A stretch of 64,000 nucleotides of DNA, from the NCBI GenBank assembly GCA_002779995.1, contig PEWX01000059.1:1-64000 (forward strand). Reading direction: 5' to 3'. The DNA is from Piscirickettsiaceae bacterium CG07_land_8_20_14_0_80_44_28. Its GTDB lineage: Bacteria > Pseudomonadota > Gammaproteobacteria > Thiomicrospirales > Thiomicrospiraceae. The notes beneath the pieces are model-generated. The model searched no databases, was not told the origin of the DNA, and worked only from the letters and a program-made list of their open reading frames with translations. A program made the translations under genes and the position numbers. Shown piece after piece: positions 39,968 to 47,551 of this stretch. The first letter of the stretch is position 1. Every line of letters starts with the position of its first letter.

Positions 39968-41737
39968 ATGGAATGGCAAGGTTGGTTTTCGCTGTCGCTG
40001 ACACTGGGTGTTTTGTTATTGCTGATTTTTACCAAAGCAAAACCCCATTTTGTGATGATGACGGCATTAACATTGCTCAGCGTAACGGGCATTTTGTCTA
40101 TTGATGAATCTCTTGCCGGTTTTAGCAACCCGGGATTGATCACCGTGGCAGCCATGTTTGTATTGGCGGCTGGGGTTTACGCCTCAGGCGGCATTGACCT
40201 AATCGTAAACACCTTTTTGGGAAAACCGCAATCAGAACGTGGGGCATTGCTACGCATCTTTTTGCCGGTATCCTTATTAAGTGGCTTTTTAAACAATACC
40301 CCTGTGGTGGCCACCATGATCCCTGCGATTCATCTATGGGCACGTAAAATCAATATCGCCCCATCTAAGCTACTGATTCCATTAAGTTATACCGCTATAT
40401 TAGGCGGCACTTTAACCTTAATCGGAACCAGTACCAATCTGGTTGTTAATGGCCAATATCAAACCTTAACAGGAGAGCCTGGATTTTCCCTGTTTGATAT
40501 TACCTTGGTGGGATTACCGGTGGTGATGGCAGGATTAGCCTTTATGTGGTGGTTCTTTCCCAAGTGGTTACCCAATCGAAACGATCAAGAAGTCTTTTCC
40601 AATTTTAGAGAATTTACATTAGAGATGGTGGTTTCTCGGCAAGGCCCTTTGGTTAACAAGTCAATTCAGGAAGCTGGCTTGCGTGATTTAAACAGTTTAT
40701 ATCTGGTTGAAGTCGAACGCGATGGCAGTATCATCACCGCCGTTTCTTCTGAAGAAAGACTGAAAGGCGGTGACCGACTGGTATTTGCAGGCGATACTCA
40801 AGCCATAACCGACCTACTTCGAATCAATGGCTTGGAAGCCCCGCTATCTGAAGCGGACAAAGGCATTCTCAATAAAGAAAGCGCTGAACGAAGAATTGTC
40901 GAAGCCGTGGTCTCGCCCAGTTGTGAAGCGGTGGGGTATGCCATTCGCAATGCCCATTTTCGTAACCGTTACGGTGCGGTTATTTTAGCCGTGGCGCGCA
41001 ATGGAGAACGCATAAAAGGCAACTTGGGCAATATCAAACTCGAAGCGGGGGATACGCTGTTACTCGAAGCCAGACCCGCTTTTGTCACCCGACAACGTTA
41101 TAACCGGGACTTTCTGCTCATTAACGAACACGACCAAGCGAAAGTTCGCCATGACCGTGCCTATGTTGCCTTAGCTATTTTAGCGATGGTCGTTCTGTCT
41201 GCCAGCTTTGGACTGCTTAGCATGTTACATGCCGCGCTGTTAGGCGCCGGTTTGATGATTGTTTCCGGGGCTTGCACCCTATCAGAAGCGGAGAAAGGGC
41301 TGGATTTACCGGTTATTATCACCATTGCTGCCGCCTTTGCTTTAGGCGCAGCCTTGAATAAAACCGGCGCTGCAAACTTTATCGCTTTGGGCATGATTGA
41401 GCTTAGTTTTGGCCAGGCCTGGTTATTATTAGTGCTGACCTACTTTACCGTGTCCATTTTAACGGAAATGATTACCAACAATGCCGCCGCCGTTTTGATG
41501 TTACCCATTGTCTTACAAATGACTGAACAGTTGAGCTTAAATAGTGAGCCTTTTATTTTCGCAATCATGATGGCCGCGTCTGCCAGCTTTGCCACGCCGC
41601 TCGGTTATCAAACCAACCTAATGGTGTATGGCCCAGGCGGTTATAAAGTTAGCGACTTTCTCAAAGTCGGCTTACCCATGAATCTGTTTATTGGCTTGGT
41701 CACGCTCAGTGTGTTGCTGATAGGCTGGACGCTTTAG
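39968..41737 (+). CDS. SLC13/DASS-type anion permease with two RCK_C domains, probable sulfate importer
   Basis: The 589-aa membrane protein has two halves of about five to six membrane helices (1-195 and 395-589) separated by two TrkA-C (RCK_C) modules (about 205-290 and 300-385). The helix-loop signatures GFLNNTPVVATM, GTLTLIGTSTNLVVNG and EMITNNAAAVLML are typical of the DASS/ArsB-like superfamily. Its position 15 bp after cysN makes sulfate the likely substrate, as for SAC1/SLT-type transporters. No CysTWA genes lie nearby. One CCAGGCCTGG copy encodes QAW in a membrane segment. Confidence 0.85.
   Translation: MEWQGWFSLSLTLGVLLLLIFTKAKPHFVMMTALTLLSVTGILSIDESLAGFSNPGLITVAAMFVLAAGVYASGGIDLIVNTFLGKPQSERGALLRIFLPVSLLSGFLNNTPVVATMIPAIHLWARKINIAPSKLLIPLSYTAILGGTLTLIGTSTNLVVNGQYQTLTGEPGFSLFDITLVGLPVVMAGLAFMWWFFPKWLPNRNDQEVFSNFREFTLEMVVSRQGPLVNKSIQEAGLRDLNSLYLVEVERDGSIITAVSSEERLKGGDRLVFAGDTQAITDLLRINGLEAPLSEADKGILNKESAERRIVEAVVSPSCEAVGYAIRNAHFRNRYGAVILAVARNGERIKGNLGNIKLEAGDTLLLEARPAFVTRQRYNRDFLLINEHDQAKVRHDRAYVALAILAMVVLSASFGLLSMLHAALLGAGLMIVSGACTLSEAEKGLDLPVIITIAAAFALGAALNKTGAANFIALGMIELSFGQAWLLLVLTYFTVSILTEMITNNAAAVLMLPIVLQMTEQLSLNSEPFIFAIMMAASASFATPLGYQTNLMVYGPGGYKVSDFLKVGLPMNLFIGLVTLSVLLIGWTL
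41413..41422. repeat. CCAGGCCTGG palindrome inside the SLC13-type transporter
   Basis: It encodes the QAW of SFGQAWLLL between two membrane helices. The left flank is TTTTGG and the right flank TTATTATTA. Confidence 0.85.
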
Positions 41738-41771
41738 TTCGCAAGATGATACAAAAACCCTGAAGGCTAAC

Positions 41772-42524
41772 CTAAAACTCTATCTCAAAAGCTGCATTAT
41801 ATTTATAATTACGTTGCTCTAAATTTGGAACAGTGGGATGCGTATCATATTGGTAAGTGATATCAAATAAAATATGAAGCGGACCAAAAATCTGGGCATC
41901 AACCCCAGTTGTCATCACCATCTGATAGTCATTACTGTTTGTTACTTTGGGTTGATAATAAACCAAGCCCACCCAGTTGGCTGTTGACGAAAACGGATAT
42001 TTTAGGTTAGCAAATAAATTGAAACGATCATTTTCAAGCTGCCTGTTTTGCTGTGTGACGGTTATTGCACTTTCAAACTCTTTCATTACCCCAAATCCAG
42101 CATGACCAACAAGGCCCTGCCAATGCATTGTTGAACGAAGCCCTCCGCCAAACAACGATCGTTTTCGATTATACGTAAAGGGTTGAAACTCTTTCTGAGT
42201 AAACAGTTCCCAATCTAGCGTTGAAGTCCACTGATGGGTGTGTCGAAGGTGGGCAAAATATTCTTCATCATCTTTAACGCCACTGGACTCACTATAATCT
42301 AAAGCACCAATTAATAAAGTACGTGAATGCGGTTCGACCCATTGAGAACCAATCGAAAAAGAAGCGCTATCATTATCAACACTGCCCTTCTTTCCTGACA
42401 AGGAAAAAGCCAAGCTTGAAGACCAACCCTGCTTGGTTTCATCCATCCTCAAAGACTCAATATTAACGATGGCACTTGCTGAACAAGGGAATAACAGTAA
42501 CAAAATTAAATAAGATTTATGCAT
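41772..42524 (-). CDS. DUF481-like outer-membrane protein
   Basis: The roughly 250-aa exported protein has a signal peptide (SYLILLLLFPCSASA). It continues as a series of short amphipathic beta strands rich in Tyr and Trp and ends in phenylalanine (AAFEIEF), the C-terminal signature of outer-membrane barrels. Spacing and composition resemble the DUF481 (YdiY-like) family. Start ATG 42524 was preferred to a TTG 15 bases upstream; no clear Shine-Dalgarno sequence supports either. It converges on the sulfate transporter gene with about 35 bp between stops. Confidence 0.6.
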   Translation of the reverse strand: MHKSYLILLLLFPCSASAIVNIESLRMDETKQGWSSSLAFSLSGKKGSVDNDSASFSIGSQWVEPHSRTLLIGALDYSESSGVKDDEEYFAHLRHTHQWTSTLDWELFTQKEFQPFTYNRKRSLFGGGLRSTMHWQGLVGHAGFGVMKEFESAITVTQQNRQLENDRFNLFANLKYPFSSTANWVGLVYYQPKVTNSNDYQMVMTTGVDAQIFGPLHILFDITYQYDTHPTVPNLEQRNYKYNAAFEIEF

Positions 42525-42623
42525 TAATAAATGGTTCAAAAAAATTGATTATCAACACAGTAGCAAATAAAGCCACCAAATAGGCCAATGATTATAATTG
42601 AAGTCTAAAATAAGTCAAGTTTT

Positions 42624-43772
42624 TTATGTTCGTGTCATCAGTTTAAAACCAACCCAATTTCCGAGAACTGCTGCAAAAATCCACACCCAGCCATGCAAGC
42701 TACCGGAAGCGATACCGCTAAAAAAGGCGCCGATATTACAGCCGTAAGACAAGGTAGCACCCAGTCCCATTAAAATACCCCCAACAATTCCACCCAGTAA
42801 GGTTTTTGGGTTCATTGGCATGGTATTAACGGCTCGTCGATGCCATAAGGTCACCCACAGCGCACCGAGAATAACGCCGATTGAAGTGAGACTGACAGGA
42901 TCGTTAAGAATAGGTCGATCCACTCGGGTTTCGTAAAGGGTCATGATTTCCCAAAAAGGCCAATCAAGCCCCAAGTTCGCCCAATCTGAAAATTTGATAC
43001 TCCATATCGAAAAAATTGAGGCAATCGACCAAGGTTGTCCGGAAAAAACAAACACCGCAAAATTGAGTACCGCTAATAAAATCGCCGCAATTAAAAACGG
43101 ATGCCACGGCAAGGCTCGTGACGCATAAATTTTGCGACCAAATAAAGGCTCTACCTGCTGAAAACGATTTTTTTCGAGTTGGCGAAACCCCCAATAACTG
43201 ACGACTAACAATGCCAGCGAAATGAGAATACCCAACCCACCCGCGACATCATTAAATGAAAAAGGTGCCAGTGTTGGCCAATTCACCCAGTCTTCATAAA
43301 GATAGGCACCCATCAATCCACCGACAAACATAAATGCAAAGGTCAAAAGAGATAAAGGCAGTAATTGTCCAACGCGATTTAAGGTTCCTGAAGAACAGGA
43401 ACCGGCCAACTGCATGCCCAATCCAAAAATAAAGGCACCAACCAATACCGAGCTACTCACCGGACGGACTAACCCTTGAAAGGTTTGATCGCCAATTTGT
43501 CCGATTAAGATTAACGGCGTAAATAATAGACTGGCAATAAACAGCATGACAATCTGCGCTCGAATGCCTTCCGTACGACCCTCTGCAAAAAAACGCCGCC
43601 AACCGCTGGTAAACCCAAAGATGAAATAATTCAAGGTGGCTCCCAATGCGATACCGAGCACCAAGATCACTTGCAAGACCCAGTCTGATAAAGACCAGAC
43701 TAAGGCAAGCATCAAGACGCTGACAATCCAAAACCAGGGATATCCTAATTGACGTTGAGCAACAAAGAACAT
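42624..43772 (-). CDS. YeeE/YedE (TsuA)-family sulfur-compound permease
   Basis: A 382-aa membrane protein with about ten hydrophobic helices. Two inverted halves carry the signature cysteines: GMQLAGSCSSGTLNRVGQ (Cys about 126) and SYGCNIGAFFSGIASGSLHG (Cys about 345). In TsuA these cysteines relay thiosulfate through the membrane. ATG 43772 follows GGAG by 6 nt. No tusA-like (TsuB) gene is adjacent. It is divergent from a CysB-like regulator across 156 bp. The likely role is import of thiosulfate or another reduced sulfur compound. Confidence 0.88.
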   Translation of the reverse strand: MFFVAQRQLGYPWFWIVSVLMLALVWSLSDWVLQVILVLGIALGATLNYFIFGFTSGWRRFFAEGRTEGIRAQIVMLFIASLLFTPLILIGQIGDQTFQGLVRPVSSSVLVGAFIFGLGMQLAGSCSSGTLNRVGQLLPLSLLTFAFMFVGGLMGAYLYEDWVNWPTLAPFSFNDVAGGLGILISLALLVVSYWGFRQLEKNRFQQVEPLFGRKIYASRALPWHPFLIAAILLAVLNFAVFVFSGQPWSIASIFSIWSIKFSDWANLGLDWPFWEIMTLYETRVDRPILNDPVSLTSIGVILGALWVTLWHRRAVNTMPMNPKTLLGGIVGGILMGLGATLSYGCNIGAFFSGIASGSLHGWVWIFAAVLGNWVGFKLMTRT

Positions 43773-43928
43773 GAGCAACTCCGAATAAATACATGATTTT
43801 AATATTGCATTGTACGGGCTGTTATTTATTTTATATAATGATGTTTTATAATATTGTTATCTAAATATTAGATTTAATACCCTGTGCTATTTATAAAAAA
43901 TCCGGCTCAAATACGTTAAAGGCGCACT

Positions 43929-44822
43929 ATGAACTTAAGTCAAATCAAGCTGTTAATAGAACTGAATCGCCGCAACTTTAATTTATCCGCCGCCAGTGAA
44001 GCGATGCACATTGTGCAATCTGCCGGCACTCGACAATTAAAACTGTTAGAGGAAGAGTTAAATTTAGCCATTTTTGAGCGCAAAGGTAAGCGACTCACCG
44101 GCTTTACCGAAACGGGTTTAAAAATTTTACACCAGGCTGAACAAATACGCTTAGCACAGGACAATATTTACAATATCGCTTTAGATTATCATCAACCCAA
44201 ATCAGCGCATTTAAAAATTGCCTGCACGCATACGCAAGCCAAATATTTTTTACCCCAAAAGCTGGTCGCCTTTAAGCGAAGTCACCCTCAAGTCAAAGTC
44301 CATATCGAACAAGGCACCCCCAAGCAACTGGTCAATTGGGTTCAACAAGGTCAGGTGGATCTTGCGATTAGTACAGAAGCGCTAGATGACTGTGAAGAAC
44401 TGACTAAACTAAATTGTTACAGTTGGCATCATGTATTGGTTGTCCCAAACGATCATCAACTGATACACCAGCCGCTCAGTTTGCGTACCATTGCCGACTA
44501 TCCGATATTAACCTATATGGCAGGCATGACAGGTCAAGGGAAAATACTGCAAGCCTTTAAGGATGCGGGGTTAACACTGGAAGTGGATTTATATGCAACA
44601 GACAGTGATGTCATTAAAGATTATGTTCGTTTGGGATTTGGGGTCGGCATCATTGCGGAAATGGCGATGGATGCTAAACTGGATGCAGACTTGAGCGTGC
44701 TTGATTTAACACCTTGGATAAGCACTTGCGTCACCAAGGTGGGCTTTTTGTCAAATCGATACCTTCCCAGCTTTGTACATGATTTCATAAAATTGGTGAG
44801 TGCAGCCTCCCCAAACAAATAG
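43929..44822 (+). CDS. CysB-like LysR-family transcriptional regulator
   Basis: The 297-aa protein has an N-terminal winged HTH (about 1-60, LSAASEAMHIVQSAGTRQLK) and an effector domain that starts KIACTHTQAKYFLP, the CysB/Cbl hallmark (TTHTQARY in E. coli). CysB responds to N-acetylserine and sulfur status. Divergence from the TsuA-type permease and closeness to the cys cluster suggest that it controls both. Length is slightly below the 324 residues of E. coli CysB because the C-terminus is shorter. Confidence 0.88.
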   Translation: MNLSQIKLLIELNRRNFNLSAASEAMHIVQSAGTRQLKLLEEELNLAIFERKGKRLTGFTETGLKILHQAEQIRLAQDNIYNIALDYHQPKSAHLKIACTHTQAKYFLPQKLVAFKRSHPQVKVHIEQGTPKQLVNWVQQGQVDLAISTEALDDCEELTKLNCYSWHHVLVVPNDHQLIHQPLSLRTIADYPILTYMAGMTGQGKILQAFKDAGLTLEVDLYATDSDVIKDYVRLGFGVGIIAEMAMDAKLDADLSVLDLTPWISTCVTKVGFLSNRYLPSFVHDFIKLVSAASPNK

Positions 44823-44827
44823 CGTCC

Positions 44828-47317
44828 TTAGAATTCGCCCCACTCTTCATCAGGCTGAGTTGGTTTAGCTGCTTGTGCAGGAGTTGGCTCAGATTTTTGA
44901 ACTTTTTTGGGTGCTGACAGTGCAGGACTTGTCGCAGGGCTGATAATTTTGGGAGGCGGTGTTAATGACACTGGTGCCTTGTGATCAATGGTAAAGAAGG
45001 CCATTTCAGTTTCCAAACCTCTTGCCTGATCAGACAAACTCTCTGCTGCGGCAGACGTTTCTTCAACTAAGGCCGCATTTTGCTGCGTTGCTGAATCAAT
45101 ATTATTAAACGCCTGTTGTAACTGCTGAACGCCTTGGGTCTGTTGTTGTGACGCTGTCGCAATTTGCTCACTCATTTCGGCAACCGTTTCGATACGCTGT
45201 GTAATCCCATTAATCGCTTCACCCGATTCTCCTGCTAGACTGGTGCCTTGATTAATACGTTCAACACTTTCATTAATTAAACGTGAAATATCTTTGGCTG
45301 CCTCAGCAGATTTACCGGCCAAGCTTCTGACTTCTCCGGCCACCACAGCAAAACCACGACCGTGATCACCGGCACGCGCCGCCTCAACTGCTGCATTCAA
45401 TGCTAATAAATTTGTTTGGAAGGCAATCCCATCAATAATCGTCACAATATCAGCGATTTTATGACTGGACTCTTGAATGGCACTCATGGCTTCAATAGTC
45501 TGATCCATGACCGATGCTGCTTGCTTAGCTTGCTGTTGAACCTCTTGCTCCAATTGTGTTGCCTGCTTGGCACTTTCGGCATTATTTAGGACAGCGGCAC
45601 TAAATTGTTCCATGGTCGCAGACCCTTCCTCAACCGAGGCCGCATTTTGCTGAACGCGATCACTTAAATCCAGTGATCCTTGCGCGACCTCTTTTGCAGA
45701 CTGATTCACATCTTGAGCAATATGCTGAACTTTGACAATAATGTCATTTAAATTGGCTGCATTTCGATTGATTGAATCTTTTAAGCCCAGCAGTTGTCCC
45801 GAACACTCAATGGTAACCGCCTTGGTTAAATCCCCTTTACTCTGAGCTTCCATCACCTGGACAATATCCTCCACAACCGATTCCAATTGCCGCAGGGTTT
45901 CATTAATATTGTCTTTCATACTGCCCAATTGACCTCGCGCCGGCGCTTCGACCCTTTGTGCAAAATCCCCTTCGGCCACCTTCTTCATAACACCATCAAT
46001 GTCTACAATAATTTCATTCAGATCTGCAAGGGTCACCGAAACCTTATCTAAAATGGCTTTATAATCTCCTTTTGCCGAGTGCGAAAGGGTTTCATTAAAA
46101 CGACCTTCTGCCATCCAATCAAGTGCCTGATCGGTTTGGTGCATCACTTCAGAAATATTTTCAGCTGTTTGATTCACATTTTGTTTCAACTGGTCGAGAT
46201 CGCCCACATATTGTTTTTGAATGCGATGGGTAAAATCGCCACTTGCCACACTATTTAAGACATCATTAACATCGAAAATGCCTTGATCCAATTGCGTTAA
46301 CAGTTGATTAACCGCTTCTCCCATCTGTTTGGTTTCATCTTTACTGCTTAACTGAATACGGGCTTTAAAATCGAAACGCTCACTCACCGAAGATAAAAAT
46401 TCCGTGACCTGAGTAATGGGGTTAACAATATTATGAACCATCCAAAAAGACAGTGCCATCAATGCCAAAGCAACAAAAAATCCGAATATCACCATGTTTT
46501 TAATCATCTGTGTCTGAGCATCTTCAATAATGGTTAAATCACTGAGTAATACCACCTTGGCATCATGTTCATTGCCCCCTTGAAGGGTGACGTCATTACG
46601 GGTGTAGTGCAGGCCGTTTAGTGATAGATCACTTAAGCTGGCATCTGATAAGACTGAAATCGATTGGTTAAGGTCTGGTTGTGACACCCCCTCAATGGAA
46701 TAACCCACCACTTTTTTGTCAGCGATGAATACCGCATCAGCACCTGATAAGGCTTTTAATTTCTTTGCAAACGCATCATTCAAATAAGAGCCCACTTTGA
46801 TGGTTCCGACCACTTCTTCCTGGAACAAAATGGGGTAAACCGCATCCAAAGCTATTTTTTGACTCGTGGTTGAATAATTCAATCCTTGAGCCGGCTCTCC
46901 CGTTAAAGCTTTAGCCACGAAAATATTCTGAGCTTTATTATCGCCTTTTTTATCCGGATTATGCCCGCGCATCAATACCACGCCTTGGCTATCGGTCAAC
47001 TCAACCGTTGTGATAGACGCATCATTTTTATGATATTGCTGAAAGAATTGGGTCATCATTTCGCGCTTATCGCCGGTGTTAAATTTCAGGGCAACTTGTA
47101 ACACTCGATTACTCGAAATGGTTTTGGCGATGGCGTTAACGGAGCCTTGTTGCTGACTGATCAGCTCGGTTACAAGGGCTTGACTGCGCTGAGAATTTTG
47201 TTCAATTTGATTTTTTGCAAAATCGGTAACGCCAATGAGCGCATTCGAAACCATTGCACCCCCCGATACCACTAAGGCCAGTATCATCAACAGGGTGATT
47301 TTTAATTGTATTTTCAT
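44828..47317 (-). CDS. Methyl-accepting chemotaxis protein with Cache sensor and several HAMP domains
   Basis: An 829-aa receptor. Membrane segments at about 8-28 and 270-295 flank a Cache-type periplasmic domain (SRVLQVALKF, LMRGHNPDKKGDNKAQN). At least three to four HAMP or HAMP-like repeats follow (about 290-540, recurring motifs GDFTHRI, GRFNETL, GDFAQRV, GDLTKAV). The signalling tip is IAFQTNLLALNAAVEAARAG with GFAVVAGEVRSLA. A proline-rich linker ends in DEEWGEF, a xWxxF CheR/CheB-tethering pentapeptide. GGAGGATGT precedes the ATG. Confidence 0.93.
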   Translation of the reverse strand: MKIQLKITLLMILALVVSGGAMVSNALIGVTDFAKNQIEQNSQRSQALVTELISQQQGSVNAIAKTISSNRVLQVALKFNTGDKREMMTQFFQQYHKNDASITTVELTDSQGVVLMRGHNPDKKGDNKAQNIFVAKALTGEPAQGLNYSTTSQKIALDAVYPILFQEEVVGTIKVGSYLNDAFAKKLKALSGADAVFIADKKVVGYSIEGVSQPDLNQSISVLSDASLSDLSLNGLHYTRNDVTLQGGNEHDAKVVLLSDLTIIEDAQTQMIKNMVIFGFFVALALMALSFWMVHNIVNPITQVTEFLSSVSERFDFKARIQLSSKDETKQMGEAVNQLLTQLDQGIFDVNDVLNSVASGDFTHRIQKQYVGDLDQLKQNVNQTAENISEVMHQTDQALDWMAEGRFNETLSHSAKGDYKAILDKVSVTLADLNEIIVDIDGVMKKVAEGDFAQRVEAPARGQLGSMKDNINETLRQLESVVEDIVQVMEAQSKGDLTKAVTIECSGQLLGLKDSINRNAANLNDIIVKVQHIAQDVNQSAKEVAQGSLDLSDRVQQNAASVEEGSATMEQFSAAVLNNAESAKQATQLEQEVQQQAKQAASVMDQTIEAMSAIQESSHKIADIVTIIDGIAFQTNLLALNAAVEAARAGDHGRGFAVVAGEVRSLAGKSAEAAKDISRLINESVERINQGTSLAGESGEAINGITQRIETVAEMSEQIATASQQQTQGVQQLQQAFNNIDSATQQNAALVEETSAAAESLSDQARGLETEMAFFTIDHKAPVSLTPPPKIISPATSPALSAPKKVQKSEPTPAQAAKPTQPDEEWGEF

Positions 47318-47551
47318 ACATCCTCCATTTTATTATTATGGAACGCTCAAAAATGATCCCTAAACCATTTTTACCCGTTTTAGAGCCTCAACATTGACAT
47401 TGGCATGACAATATGCAACAACCATGCCACTTACCACTCGCCTTTCTATACAAACACCTTATAAAACCAATCTGCCAATATGAGTAATCCGTTCATTCTA
47501 CTCAAAAATGGATTATGGTGAGAATAAATACTACCATAAATTTTAAACAGG

